Shown here one piece after another: positions 22,283 to 33,840 of a DNA stretch of 64,000 nt. How positions within the stretch are numbered: position 1 is the first letter of the stretch; every line of letters starts with the position of its first letter. The notes below the pieces were generated by a model that made no database searches, was not told the origin of the DNA, and was given only the letters and a program-made list of their open reading frames with translations. Made by a program: the position numbers and the translations under genes. The stretch comes from Tipula vernalis (lineage: Eukaryota > Arthropoda > Insecta > Diptera > Tipulidae): the NCBI GenBank assembly GCA_958295665.1, contig OY282558.1, forward strand, positions 61,430,789 to 61,494,788. Reading direction: 5' to 3'.

Positions 22283-23110
22283 CCGATTTGAATTCTGTTT
22301 TTTTGTTAAGTTGGTACATCTGTTGTTGATATTCCCTCTAAATCTTAGCGTCATAGCTTGACATTTGCAAAAGTTACGTAGTCAAGAGTACATCTACTCT
22401 GTGTGTGTTGGCGATTTTTCCATTATTTCCTCTCGGCTGCTGAAACGCGTTCCCCGTAATGGTTTTTTAACCCGATTAAACAGAAAGAAGTCACAGGGAG
22501 CCAAATCAGGTGAATTCGGTGGCTGTTGGATGGTATTTGTTGCATTTTTCGTCAAAAAATTACGAATAATGATGGCACTGTGCGACGGTGCGTTATCATG
22601 GTGCAAAATCCACGAGTTTTCTGCCCACATTCTGGTCTCTTTCGGCGAATTGCTTCACGCAAACGTCTCATAACGCCCAAATAATACTCTTTGTTTACGG
22701 TCTGGCCTTCTGGCAAAAATGCATGATGCACTACACCGTTGTAATCCATGAAAACCGTGAGCATTGCCTTCTTTTTTGACTAAAAACGACGTGGTTTTTT
22801 TTTTTGGTGAACGCCATTCACTTGCCTGATGTCTGGATTGCGTGTCGTACTCATAAACCCACGTCTCGTCTCCAGTAATGATCCTTTTGATGAATGTGGG
22901 ATCGGATTCAGCCTCGCAAATCATGTCTAAAATTGATGGGAGCGCCACACGATGGTTATTCCGAGAACTTGTTGATCAAGGTAGTATAGCAACATCTCCA
23001 CGATTTTGGTAAATGGCCCATTGTGTAGCATCGGGTTTGGACATTTTATGTGATTTTCACAATTTTCAAAATAACGTCGAACATGCCCAAACCCTTTTTA
23101 TTTTAATAAG
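22228..23110 (-). pseudogene. mariner transposase relic (DD34D)
   Basis: Minus-strand pieces in order: an N-terminal start MSKPDATQWAIYQNRGDVAI from 23044, a block reading VALPSILDMICEAESD, IITGDETWVYEYD (first catalytic Asp), AMLTVFMDYNGVVHHAFLPE without the AM codons in the best frame, WILHHDNAPSH (second Asp) and PNSPDLAPCDFFLF (third Asp). The spacing between the second and third Asp is 34 residues, diagnostic of mariner. Frameshifts near 22770-22800 and 22640 and lost helix-turn-helix sequence make it inactive. No complete terminal repeats were seen. The region 22228-22282 is an inverted copy of 22934-22988, so the 3' end is rearranged. Confidence 0.88.
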
Positions 23111-23830
23111 AAAAATTGTTTCGGATGGCTTCACCTGTCCACTTTATGGAAATATAGCGCCATACCTGGTTCTACTTCTTATTTACACTTTTTTATGTAG
23201 GTCTACACTTTTTCAGTACACTTACACTTTTCGTTAATTTGTGTAGCACACTTTGTGTGAAATACTTCACACCGGTGTTGTATTCGATTATTTTTTATAG
23301 CAATATCCCACTTCTACTATTTTCAAATGTTCTAAATGTGAAAAGAAAAAATTGAAAAAAGATGTTACCCTTCCGTTGAGGTAATTAAATACGATCAGTT
23401 GGGAAAATCCAAAATCGAAATTTGTTTTACTTTACTGTCTACACGATAATACTGTGAACAAAGAATGCAAGTCGAGTACTCCCGCGGAAGACACGCTCCA
23501 ATTCCTACTAGCCAAATTCCCATAAATTTCATTAAGGAAGGAAAGTAATTCTATATTCGCACCCAACACTACACAGCTTCTTGCAAGAATGTTAAAAATT
23601 GGAAAATGTATGATGACATGGCCAAATGGTGACCAAAAAAACTAGACTCGACATAGTAGAAAAAGCACTGTTTATATTTTTTGGTCAATCGAAAGCGACA
23701 TAGGAGAGAGAGAGAAAGAGAGAGAGAGAGTGTTTTGTTTTAAAAAGAAAAAAAATAGATTTTTGATTCGTCCTCGTCATGTTGAGTCAAGTTTATTCAT
23801 GTTTGGGTGAACACGATATTTCGATATAAT
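23111..23830. other. Intergenic with a GA microsatellite
   Basis: No gene seen. An interrupted (GA)n tract lies at about 23705-23731. The ends of the preceding mariner were sought here and not found. Confidence 0.5.
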
Positions 23831-23919
23831 ACAATATGGCGGTCAGTGAAAAAACAAAAGTAAATGTTGTGCGAACTGCTTCTAATTGCGCGGATTCTCT
23901 GTTACTGATGGTCGTTCGA

Positions 23920-24110
23920 AAGCCAATCGAGAAAACGAAGACCAATTACATGGTCAACGCGAGTAGATAAACGCATGGTGACTTCGTTCCAGGAGATGCA
24001 CAATATGAAAACGTGAATGAGTTCAAATACCTAGGATCATTGATCACTGAGCAAAACTCCGTTTCTGCAGATATTTCTCAAATACCAAAGTCGTCTCTGT
24101 AGCCGCTGGC
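23920..24110 (+). pseudogene. RTE-like reverse transcriptase scrap
   Basis: A short frame reads EKTKTNYMVNASR, then VNEFKYLGSLITEQNSVSADI near 24012-24075. The FKYLGSLIT block followed by an acidic patch is the thumb-region motif of RTE/CR1-type RTs (usual form YLGSLVTxDN). A stop separates the two pieces. No catalytic block remains. Clade assignment rests on this one motif. Confidence 0.5.
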
Positions 24111-24372
24111 AGGAACACAATGGTATAACAACATTAGATTTTCCGTCGCAGATGAAAATGTGTGGTCGCTAACAAATACAAAGCTAACAGGGTGAAAATA
24201 CATACAACAAAGCAGCTGACTCTGGCGCTGAGACGGATTTGGTGTGATCTTAGCTTGTAAAATGCGCAAAAAAATTCACCGAAAGTTGCACACGATGATG
24301 CCAGGCAATAATAGGTAACAACAGTGATTGGACGCCGTATTGATATAATTGCGAAAACTCTTGATTTTATTA

Positions 24373-24560
24373 CAGGATGTCCCATTTTAAATTACGCAAA
24401 TGAATTACTCGTCAGGGGAGCCAATAATCCACATAGAAACGTTACAAAAGTTGTTGGGTTCGGAGGGGGACTGCGGAGGTTGACCTTCAATTAGGCCTTC
24501 ACTTTGACCTTCAAGGTCATTCGAAGGTCAAGGTCATTTTTTAAATAGGAACCCCTATTT
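24373..24560 (+). repeat. Left terminal inverted repeat of the 2.7 kb foldback element
   Basis: Reverse-complementary, with indels, to about 26890-27088. It holds two exact TCAAGGTCA motifs (24511-24519 and 24528-24536). Confidence 0.75.
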
Positions 24561-25089
24561 TTGACACCGGGTTCGAAAGAAGTCGGAAATTTTATATTTT
24601 AGTTACATATAATCAAAAACTATAGTAGATTTCATAGAGACGTCTCGTGTCGAATAAATAAAAAAAATTTTACAGTGTGTTTTACAATACAGTGAGCCCC
24701 TGCGCAATATACTTAAAACCACAAAAACATAATTCTCTCTTTGAGTAAATTTACCCTCCAACTAATGCGAAATTGTTTTGAGCGAGGTAAAAAATATGTA
24801 TTCAGAAAAATTTTCGTATTTTAATGTAGTTATTATGCGCTGGAACACCGGTGAGCATGGTTCAAACAAGGTTAGCTCGATCTCTCGAGTCACGTGTTCG
24901 TGACGTCATACAATTCCGCCACGTGTTTATAAATAAATAGAGAAAAAGCGAATGAAACATTTTTGAGTTTTTTTATTTTTCGTTTTTTTTACTTGTTGTT
25001 GTAATTTATACGTCTCTTTTAAAACTAGAGTTGTGTGTCGTCACAAAAAAAAATGGCTTTTCATTGGGTTATGGGCTATTTATTGTGGC

Positions 25090-25990
25090 CAACCAGGAAT
25101 ATATAAATGTGGGATTCTAAAATGATTTTTAGATAAGATTCTGGAATATGGCCAAGTAGAATGGAACTTGTCTATTTCTCAACCGATTATGATGAAATTC
25201 TACTTGTACGACGGAAATGGAATCTTCAAATGGTTTTTAGATGAAGTTCTGGAATATGGCCAAGTAGGAAGGAACTTGGCTATTTCTTAACCGATTTTGG
25301 CGAAATTCGATTTGTATGATGGAAATGGGACCTTCAAATGGTTTTTAGATGAAGTTCTGGAATATAGCCAAGTAGGAAGGAATTTGGCTATTTCTTAAAC
25401 GATTTTGGCGAAATTCGATTTGTATGATGGAAATGGGACCTTCAAATGGTTTTTAGATGAAGTTCTGGAATATGGCCAAGTAGGAAGGAACTTGGCTATT
25501 TCTTAACCGATTTTGGCGAAATTCGATTTGTATGATGGAAATGGGACGTTCAAATGAATTTTAGATGAAGATCTGGAATATGGCCAAGTAGAATGGAACT
25601 TAGATATTTCTTGAATGATTTTGATTAAATTCGACAAGTGCGATAGAAAAAGTTCTGGAATATTTTCAATTAGGAAGGAACTCGGTTATTTCTCAACCGA
25701 TTATGATGAAATTCTACTTGTACGACCGAAATGGGATCTTCAAATGATTTTTAAAATGATTTTTAGATGAAGTTCTGGAATATGGCCAAGTAGGATGGAA
25801 CTTTGCTATTTCTTCAAATGGTTTTTAGATGAAGTTCTGGAATATAGATAATTAGAAAGGAACTTGGCTATTTCTAGACCAACTGTGATGACAGTCTCGA
25901 CATTTACGATGGAAATCAATTCGACATTTACGATGGAAAAGGGATTCTAAAATGATTTTTGGAAGAACTTCTGGAAAATAGCCAATTCGG
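25090..25990 (+). repeat. 108-bp tandem repeat array inside the foldback element
   Basis: TGGTTTTTAGATGAAGTTCT recurs at 25231, 25339 and 25447, an exact 108-bp period, with more diverged units on either side. Each unit contains ATGGCCAAGTAGGAAGGAAC and AACCGATTTTGGCGAAATTC-like segments. Related units occur inverted at 26390-26760 and again at about 53960-54560. Confidence 0.85.
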
Positions 25991-26889
25991 AAACGCAATT
26001 CTAAGAAGATTTTGGGAAGAAGTTCTGGAATAAGCCCAATTAGGAAGGAACATGGTAATTTAACCCTTTGCCTGTCCTGAGAGTAACATTATACTTGATA
26101 CATAATCTCATTTAATATACGTATAACATATACTGTAGGGGCGTCTCGGTTAAACGGTATGTGCATCATATATTATATGCAGGACTGGCAAAAAGTTAAT
26201 AACCGATTATGATGAAATTCAGCACTTACGATGGAAATGGGATTCTAAAATATCTTTTGGAAGAAATTCTGGAATGGGGCTAATACGGAAGGGAGTCGAT
26301 AAACCCAATTAGACAGAAATTTGGCCCCATCTTAACCGAATATGATGAAATTCAGCATATAAGATTATAAAATAATTTGTTGATATCAACATTATAAAAT
26401 CCCGTTTCCATCGTACTTGATCAAATACCAGAACTTAATCTAAAATTCATTTTAGAATCCCATTTCTACCGCACGCGTCGAATTTCATCGAAATCGTTAG
26501 AAAAATTTCCAAGTTCCATCCTACTTGGCATATTCCAGAACTTCATCTAAACATCATTTGAAGATACCATTTCCGTCGTACAAGTAGAATTTCATCATAA
26601 TCGGTTAAGAAATAGCAAAGTTCCATCCTATTTAGTCTTATTCTAGAACTTCATCTAAAATTGATTTGAAGATCTCATTTCCATCGTACAAGTCGAATTT
26701 CATCTTAATCAGTTGAGAAATAACCGAGTTCCTTCCTAATTGACCATGTTCCAGAACTTCCTCTAAATCGAAAGAAGAATCAGTGTCACTACGACACATA
26801 ACAAATCATAAGCTTTATAATTCAAATATATGTACGAGTATTTCTTCTGGTGACCGTAAAATTTCCCACTCATTTCAAATTCGTTGTCA

Positions 26890-27088
26890 AAAAAAGGAGT
26901 TCCCATTTGAAAAATAACCTTGACCTTCAAATGACCTTGAAGGTAAATCAAGGTCAAATTGAAGGTCACCCCCATGAAGGCCCATCCAATTTCCCCCTTC
27001 GGACTTAAAACTTTTGTAAAATTCATTTTTGGATTAGTCGCTCCCGTGATGAGATATTTAGGTGCGTAATTTAAAATGCGACACCCTG
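26890..27088 (-). repeat. Right terminal inverted repeat of the 2.7 kb foldback element
   Basis: Partner of 24373-24560. It contains TGACCTTGA (26932-26940) and TCAAGGTCA (26948-26956). Confidence 0.75.
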
Positions 27089-27216
27089 TAACTCTGTAAT
27101 AAAATAATTTGCTTTTCGTTATCTAAGGCGTTTTCTTCGTTTTTTTAAACTCGTATTTTATAAGAATTTACTTATATCATTTATTTAATATTGCTTGATT
27201 ACAATTTTCTAATATA

Positions 27217-27900
27217 AAGGGTGGGCCATCTATTGGTTTGTTTTTAAATCATAGGATATGGCAACACTTTTTTTGAACGATTTAATTGAGACAGCTCGTC
27301 AGTCTGATAGTCCGCGTCACGAAACAATCATTTTTCGCTTGAGGAGCGTTTCGAAATATTGAAAACTTATTTTCAAAGTCAGTGTTGTGTAGCCGAAACC
27401 GTGCGAATTTTGAAAAGAAATATGGGTCGTGGAAGAGCGCCAAGCGAAGCCGCTGAGTTGATGAGAAAGGCTTACTATTGGATAACAGAAGTGGTCCCCG
27501 AGCTCGGACAGGCGGCACGCACGATAATATTGCGACTGTAGCCCATAGTGCAGAATCCACCGACCTCAACTCGACGTCGATCACAGTAACTAGCCATTAG
27601 TCGCACCAGCCTGAAGAGAAAACTACATAAAGACATCGGATTATTCGCTTACAAGGTCCAGATGACTCAGGAGTTCAAAACAAATGACCATCCACTTCGA
27701 TATCAGTTCTCTGTGTGGGCAAAGGATTGGAGATGTCAATGGGCCTTCGCGGAGCTGTGGTTTCATTAAGGATATATGTTATGCGGATAATCCAGAAACA
27801 ATTCCAGCTTTAAAACATAACCTTGTATCTATTATACGCGAGATAGGCGCCGAAATCATCGAAAAAGTTCTTGAAAACTGACTCACAGGATTACTTACTG
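27217..27900 (+). pseudogene. Tc1/mariner-superfamily transposase relic, catalytic core deleted
   Basis: The N-terminal helix-turn-helix segment is visible in two frames: RFEILKTYFQSQCCVAETVR is split by a frameshift near 27350, followed by MGRGRAPSEA. The next part reads YKVQMTQEFKTNDHPLRY near 27650-27700. It then jumps to the protein's end, NGPSRSCGFIKDICYADNPE and IIREIGAEIIEKVLEN (stop at 27879-27881). Everything between, including the first two catalytic Asp blocks, is missing, so this is an internally deleted derivative. GGGTGGGCCATCTATTGG at 27219 looks like the family's left terminus; the right terminus was not recognised. Confidence 0.65.
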
Positions 27901-28259
27901 TAAGGACAATATAGGGAGCCAAATGAACGAAATAGTTTTTCATTTTAGGTACATGCCCTTCCCGGTGTTTTTTTTTCATTCCTGATTAATTGATATTTGC
28001 CTTGCAATTCTTTCTGTGCATGCTTCTGGTACATCTTTGTATGCCATCGACGAACGAGGAGGATGATGGAGGGTTATACGCTTACATGGAGAGAAGCCGG
28101 TTCGGTTGCTATGACTGGGTCGATAGCTCTGTGAGTTTTTTTGTGTAATTCCTTATTAGGTGGCTTATTCAACCTGTTAAAAAGATTTGGAGGTTTCTGG
28201 TAAAACCATTATCCCATCACTGTAAAATTTCTATGATTTTGAAGTTAGTTAATAAGAGA

Positions 28260-28800
28260 TAGTTCTACAGAAAACGAAACAAATGGTGGATGAATTAAAA
28301 CTATCCAACCAAGTTCTCTCAATTTTTGCCTAGTCATCAAAGATGTGTATGGTCTGGCATTGTCATGATGACAACTCCTTCTCGGTTGATCAATTCTGAC
28401 CGCTTCCTTTTAATTTCCGTTGATAGTGGATTACAGAATTAATGATTTGACATGGTTGTAGTGGCTTTGCCATCGTTTGTATGGTCTCACCGGACGTTGA
28501 CCAAGCTCTTTTTCGCACGTTATTGTCGTACGTGATATATTTTTTGCCACTCGTAATTATACGTTATAAAAATGGTTCGTATCTTCTCAACAGTGATTTG
28601 CAGATGGAAACTCGGGCCATTCAATTTTTCCCCTGTTAAATCGAATGGTACCTAAACATCCAGCTTCTTTTTGAATCCAACTTTCCCCAAATGATTTATA
28701 ACTGTTTGACGGTTTATGAAAAGTTCCTCAGCGATGTAATGGCTGTCTCGCTCCACTTTTTGCCTACGGTATAACCTTTTTAGACCATTCAATATTAATG
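28260..28800 (-). pseudogene. Second mariner transposase relic
   Basis: From right to left: RQKVERDSHYIAEELFINRQ and TVINHLGKVGFKKKLDV (second helix-turn-helix, about 28640-28780), then INREGVV and a frameshifted segment with ARPYTSLMTRQKLRELGWIV and HPPF (28290-28400). These are mariner blocks, the latter following the second catalytic Asp. Sequence between the two blocks is largely deleted, including the first catalytic region. It differs from the mariner at 22.2 kb and belongs to another subfamily. Confidence 0.65.
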
Positions 28801-31060
28801 GGATTCTGATCTGGCTTAACTCAAGGCCAAAAAAGTTAGAGAAAATCTGACAACGAGATCTTATTTAGCGTACTAAAATCTACGACTACAAAGACATTCG
28901 AAATACAAGAATCTGCAGATCATTTAGTTATTAAATGAGGAGGAATACAAGTTATACATGCTTATGAGATGTTAAGATTATGCATAATTGTTGGCCGTTA
29001 TCAAATTCGCCCTTTCTCTTTTGGGTGTTGAGTTATTTCATGTTCAAAAGTGCCAAAAACACGTTTTTGACACTTTTAGGTTTGAATATTTCAAAAACCT
29101 GACGTAATACGATAATTTTGTGGCCAGATTCGGATTCAGCTTAAAAAATTACTTTGGAAACGAATATTCAACATGATAAAAAAAAATCGATATAGCCTTG
29201 TGTGAACTAATTGAGAGTCATCTGCCTAGTTGTTCTTTTTTGACATTTTAATTTGGTGACCTGACGTTCGAATTTTTGGTGACCCAAAATTATATTTGGT
29301 GGTATTTAAATAATCAATGATGTTATACACGCAGCATCCTCCATTAAACCAAAATACCTGTATTTAAATCATTTTATGCCGCATATGCACATCAACACAG
29401 TTAATGGATAAAATTACTCAAAAAAAAAAATTAAATTAAAATTTACCGTACCATTTAGCATTAATAAATAGTTGTACATAAAACATAAACCAACAACAAA
29501 AGATGAACATGTGGCACGCAATCAAAACAAAAAGCAAAAAAGTGGCAGCATCGTGCCTAAAGATTCAGCCTTACAAAAATGTAATTAAACCAAAATGATC
29601 ACATTATGACTTTTATTAAAAACGATCGCATATTATTTGTGCATAATGTTGATCATCAAGATTTGAAATTTTTATGTAGTTACATAAAATAAATTAAAAT
29701 AATGAGCATGATTATGATCGTGATCATAAAACATTGAACAAAAAAAAAATTATTTGTAACCGATCATTGAACTATTTGTTATTTTTTTTTTTTTTGTAAC
29801 ATCTTAACATTTTACATATCTCTTGCCTTCTCTTACATACTTATTTATAGGTTTGTTGGAATATTTTGCATCTGTCCGTCCAGGATTTGTGATCGCAAAA
29901 AATTAAATCTTTGCGATCGTTTGACATTTTATTTAATCTCGTATATGAGTATAGTATGTGTGTTTTTTAAAGGATTTAATATATGCGCTGGCCAGCTGTT
30001 GGTCTTATAGCTTCCGTTTTTAAATATACGGATTACTTAATTTATTATATCAAATTATCTTCCCCACCCTCGATTAAATCGTACACCGAAGGACAATAAA
30101 CTGCGAATTCAGAAATCTGATGAACCATAAAAGTATACAGAATTTATAACAACAACTGACTGCCAACCATTCCTTTCTAAAATAATATTGTTATAGTAAT
30201 AAATCGCGTTGTATGTTTGTGTATGTGTGTGTGTATCAAACAACCAAAATGAACAAAAGCGCAAAAATGGTTTAAGACGCACAACAACAAAGGCAGAATT
30301 TTTTAATTTTTGCTGAAATTAATCAGAAAGAGATTCACTTCACTTTATATGGAATTTCTTTGTTTGCTGATTTTGGGGAATTTCCTTTTTTTTTTTTTTG
30401 TTTATTTTTCTATTGCAAAAATCCAAGCTAATTTTGTTTTTTTTTGTTCGTATTTATATTATTATTATTCATGTCTTTGAAACAGAATCATTTGAAGGCC
30501 AATTTATTATGTGCACATACTGTGTATGTGTATATCTATAAACGATATATTGAATGAACAGCGGTGGTTTGTAGTTTGTACTACTGTATGCCTTGAGAAA
30601 GATTGGTATTGGGAAATTTTGGAGTGTGCGTGTGTGTGTGATTGGATTCAGAATGCCTTTATTTTGTATATACAGGTACATTAACCTCTAATGCATGGGA
30701 CATCCTAAACCTGAATATTTTTTTATAAGCTAAATGTATCATGTCTGTCCTGTCTAGAAAAGGAAACCAATTATATTGACAATTGAAAATTTGAACACAA
30801 ACACTCCTTGAACAAAATTGTATTTTAGGTTGATAATAACCGACAAAGGTTAATACAAAACTAGCTTAGAATGTAAAGGGTGGATATATTTAAAAAAAAA
30901 AAAAGTTGACCTTCAATTGAGCTGTCCAAGGCTAGTGAATCTTATGAAATATGTAAAATCTAGTTAACAAACCGGGAAAGAATATTTGTTATGTGACAGA
31001 ATCAAATTGAAACTAAGCAAGAAATTATACAAAATAATTTCATAACGCTTTGGTGTAATT
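28801..31060. other. Intergenic, AT-rich
   Basis: No coding similarity recognised. Homopolymer and TG-rich simple repeats occur (TATGTGTGTGTGTA near 30220, GTGTGCGTGTGTGTGTG near 30627). A short TTGACCTTCAATTGAGC piece at about 30905 resembles the arm of the foldback family. Confidence 0.5.
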
Positions 31061-31079
31061 TGGCATACATAATGTGAGC

Positions 31080-31235
31080 TTTAAGCTTCGAAGGTCCCGG
31101 GTTCGATTTCCGGCGGGTGATGAAAAAAATCACGGCTGTTAATCACTCATTCATTATCCGTTAAAAAAATGATTACGGGACTTCATCATGAAGCTGCCAA
31201 ATCCCTCTATGCGATGTAGCGCCAGTGAAAAATAA
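31080..31235 (+). repeat. tRNA-related SINE-like fragment
   Basis: GGTCCCGGGTTCGATTTCCG (about 31094-31113) matches the pol III B box and T-arm, with CCGG either side of a GTTCGATT loop. No upstream A box or acceptor stem pairs with it, so it is not a tRNA gene. The unrelated downstream tail (ATCACGGCTGTTAATCACTC and so on) fits the body of a tRNA-derived SINE with a truncated head. Only one copy lies in this window, so the family is unproven. Confidence 0.4.
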
Positions 31236-31579
31236 TCGTTATGATTGTTGCTTGAAGAAATTATATATGAAAAGTCCAACACAGGTGCTTTTGTGTTGCG
31301 TGCATCACTTAATTCCCTATATTCTTCTGTTTTTTGGTATTGTGAACCAGACATTTTATGAGTGGGAATGGCCGACCCAAAAAGTGAAATAAATTTTTGA
31401 AGAAAAACAAGTCAAGCTTTGGACGAGGGTGAGTAGAGTTTCGAATCAAAGAAAAAACAGTCAAGTTTTGGACGAGTCAAGTTGGAAACCGTGATTTTTT
31501 ATATTAATAAATATAATTCGCTAAATCAGTACGTTCGTACTTGATACTATCTGTGTCAAGCAGGAATTGTATTTTTGTA

Positions 31580-31633
31580 GTTTGGTCGTAGCTACCTGAT
31601 GAGTAGACCAACTTTTTCAGTACGAAACCAAGC
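31580..31633 (+). ncRNA. Hammerhead-ribozyme-like motif (copy 1)
   Basis: All core nucleotides are present in order: stem III 5' strand GTTTGG (31580-31585), the UH cleavage position TC (31586-31587, giving GTC), an 8-nt palindrome GTAGCTAC as stem I, CTGATGA (31596-31602), stem II GTA/TAC, GAAA (31624-31627) and stem III 3' strand CCAAGC (six pairs, one wobble). Stem II is only three pairs closing a 15-nt loop. Stem I is too tight as a hairpin but would form 8 pairs between two molecules. The same layout recurs at 38177. Function is inferred only. Confidence 0.4.
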
Positions 31634-31639
31634 GAGACC

Positions 31640-33130
31640 AAAGTTCTCATTTTTTGTTCAGGGTTACACACTTTGTATAACTCTTGGGATAAACTATGGG
31701 GGATTGATATTTCTACTTTTTTGGGGTCGATGAATTATGAATAATTGGCCTCTTAATTTTGTTTCTGATTAACCAATCGAAAATCTTGTGAATGCCATTT
31801 TCACTAATATATTTATGTCTATAAAAAGCCGAAAAAAAATCATTTAATAAATTTTATATTAGTTTCTTAATAGAGAGACTGTTAAAGGAAATCGTGTTTA
31901 TTATTGTGTATTTGAGGGAAAAGTTGGCAAAATTAACAATTAACAACTGCTTTAGTAGATTACCTGAAAGGAGAATATATAGGTAAGAAAATCTACAGGT
32001 ATGTGGATTTTTTTTTTTGGCTAGGTATATTTGCCCTTCTCTCTCCGTCCGGGTTGTCCCTCTTGGCCTCATTTCGTTGAGTCACACGGCTCACTCAGCG
32101 GAATAAATTGCATGTATTTTCGCTCTGCTTGGTGGTCCTCTGGAATAGCGCTCTGTCCGAAATTTGTCACCCGCCCTATAACGGCTTTATCATGCTTGGT
32201 GTTCCTCACCCACACCAGCTGAGCTAGCAAGAGTAGATAGCCGTGGTGAGCTAGGTGACAAGACAAATTCTATGAAGCAGCTAAGGATGAGATCTTGCTC
32301 CTAACCTCACTGTTTCACAGCGAACCAATATTTCTTTTCAATATATTTTCAAAGTATTAAAGAAAGACGTATAATTAACAAGTCACCAAGCACCAAGAAA
32401 AATTATCTTGGGAATAAAGCTAATCAAGGAATTTCATAATTTAGGATTACCAAAATATGAACGTAAGGGGAACGCGTCGGTACACTAACAGAGCAAAGAA
32501 ACGGTTTGTAAATAATACAATAACTATTTGGATTTATTTTTTGTTATTATTTTAAATACCGCCTTCTTAAAAATTGGTTTAGTAATGGCTAATTAATGGC
32601 GGATTCAGTGTTGCAGAAAGCCTCCGGGGAAAGTGGTATTGGGGAAATTAGATTTGCTAGACCATCTACGCATAAGGCCGCATGGACGGCTGCGAAATGA
32701 AAAAGAAGTCCCAGCCAGTAACCCCCTATCATGAAGGGTCATAATAAGCCAATCTCACAAAGGCCACAAAAACCACCGTGCCGATGTGAAAAAATAAACA
32801 CATTTCTTTGTATCAGCTGGTAGCCAAAATTGGCGTAATGAGCACGATTAAATTTTATGTCGATCAAACTGATGAAGATGAAATTAAAAAGAATTAATTT
32901 TACATGCGTACTTTTTTCGTATGGCTTTCCTCTCGAAGATACATAGATCATGTGCTAAAATATCGATGTACAAACTTATGAACGCCTAGTAGCCTACAAT
33001 TTTCCTGTCACCACTTGAAAAAAGCCCGTAATTTTTTCAAAATAAAACACAAATTCTTGACATTCACTAAACATTTGTTGATTTTGCCAATGTAAGGCAC
33101 TGTAAGTTGAAGGAAATAATAATAATTAGG
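31640..33130. other. Intergenic, unassigned
   Basis: A GC-richer block at about 32030-32300 contains a 65-codon minus-strand frame (32069-32266) with AQLVWVRNTKHDKAVIGRV, which I do not recognise. A second GC-richer patch lies at 32590-32740. Both may be old transposon pieces. Nothing else is supported. Confidence 0.4.
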
Positions 33131-33840
33131 AAATTTATTTCTAATCGAAACTGCCTCCAGTCAGATTATTTGATTCCAAATTCCAATATTCAGCATCCGC
33201 ACTTATCCCCCGCTCTGGATAAGCGATAATTGAAACTTTTATTTCGTGAGTTAAAACTGCTGTTTTTCTTCCGGGATACGGGTGGACAATATTTGTTAGT
33301 AAGGGGAAAGCTTTTTCACCAACAAAACAATATGGTATCCTGCTCGATAACATAGCATCACTCATGATGCGCAAGGAATCATATTTACTAATGATGCGCT
33401 TTCCAAATTCGCTCCGTCTAAATATTCCACTGTCATTATTCTTCCCAGATGGTCCAATGTCGACTAATACGAATTTATATTGAGCAATGTACACTGTCAG
33501 GTCGTTTGAATTCGGCTGAAATATTTGTTCATGTTGAAGTTGTGAAATTTTGGAAAATTACGGGTTTTATTTTCTCACAAATTGCAGCTGTTGCTTCTCT
33601 AACTCGCCAAATAACTAAAATATAAGTAGAAAAGTTCGGCTAATTTTTGTAAATTAAACTGTTAACATTTTGTTCCTACTTATCATAAAGTTAGTGACAT
33701 CCTTTCGCCTAGAGTGAATGGGTTAACAGTAAATCCCTCATGCTTTTGTTTAACCGGTCCAACCATATGTAACAGTGCATCAAATTTATCGAGTATCATT
33801 CGGTGAAAACCTTTAAACCATTCTACGCCTTTCTTTGAGA
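33130..33840 (-). pseudogene. PIF/Harbinger transposase (DDE_Tnp_4) relic
   Basis: From right to left: FDALLHMVGPVKQKHEGF and GERMSLTL (about 33690-33800, N-terminal domain), a gap, REATAAICEKIKPVI, then the open frame 33141-33494 with FVLVDIGPSGKNNDSGIF (second catalytic region) and YCFVGEKAFPLLTNI with PYPGR. The canonical GDEAFPL motif reads GEKAFPL here, so a conserved Asp is lost. A frameshift near 33230 disrupts the usual FNYRLSRARR block, traces of which appear in the next frame. Harbinger transposases cut and paste DNA with a 3-bp TWA target. The MITE at 44563 has the matching TTA target. Confidence 0.8.

Larger units (their letters stand above)
24371..27090. mobile_element. Foldback-type DNA element with long terminal inverted repeats and TA duplication
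   Basis: Ends are CAGGATGTCCCATTTTAAAT at 24373 and the inverted ATTTAAAATGCGACACCCTG ending at 27088, each bordered by TA (24371-24372, 27089-27090). The inverted repeats extend about 190 bp inward and include runs of AAGGTCA/TGACCT. Interior: a plus-oriented tandem array of about 108-bp units (25090-25990) and related units in inverted orientation at about 26390-26760, so the element is roughly a giant palindrome of diverged repeats. No transposase is encoded. A second terminus of the same family lies at 40460-40574. TA duplication points to Tc1/mariner-type mobilisation, by inference only. Confidence 0.75.

Noticed and set aside
23705..23731. GA tract as a GAGA-factor promoter element
   Set aside because: Simple microsatellite without any nearby TATA, initiator or gene start.
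31090..31116. tRNA gene
   Set aside because: Only a B-box/T-arm-like segment exists; no acceptor stem, A box or anticodon arm can be folded.
32069..32266. Host gene exon on the minus strand
   Set aside because: Composition is more gene-like than the surroundings, but no splice sites, no motif and no neighbouring exons could be found.
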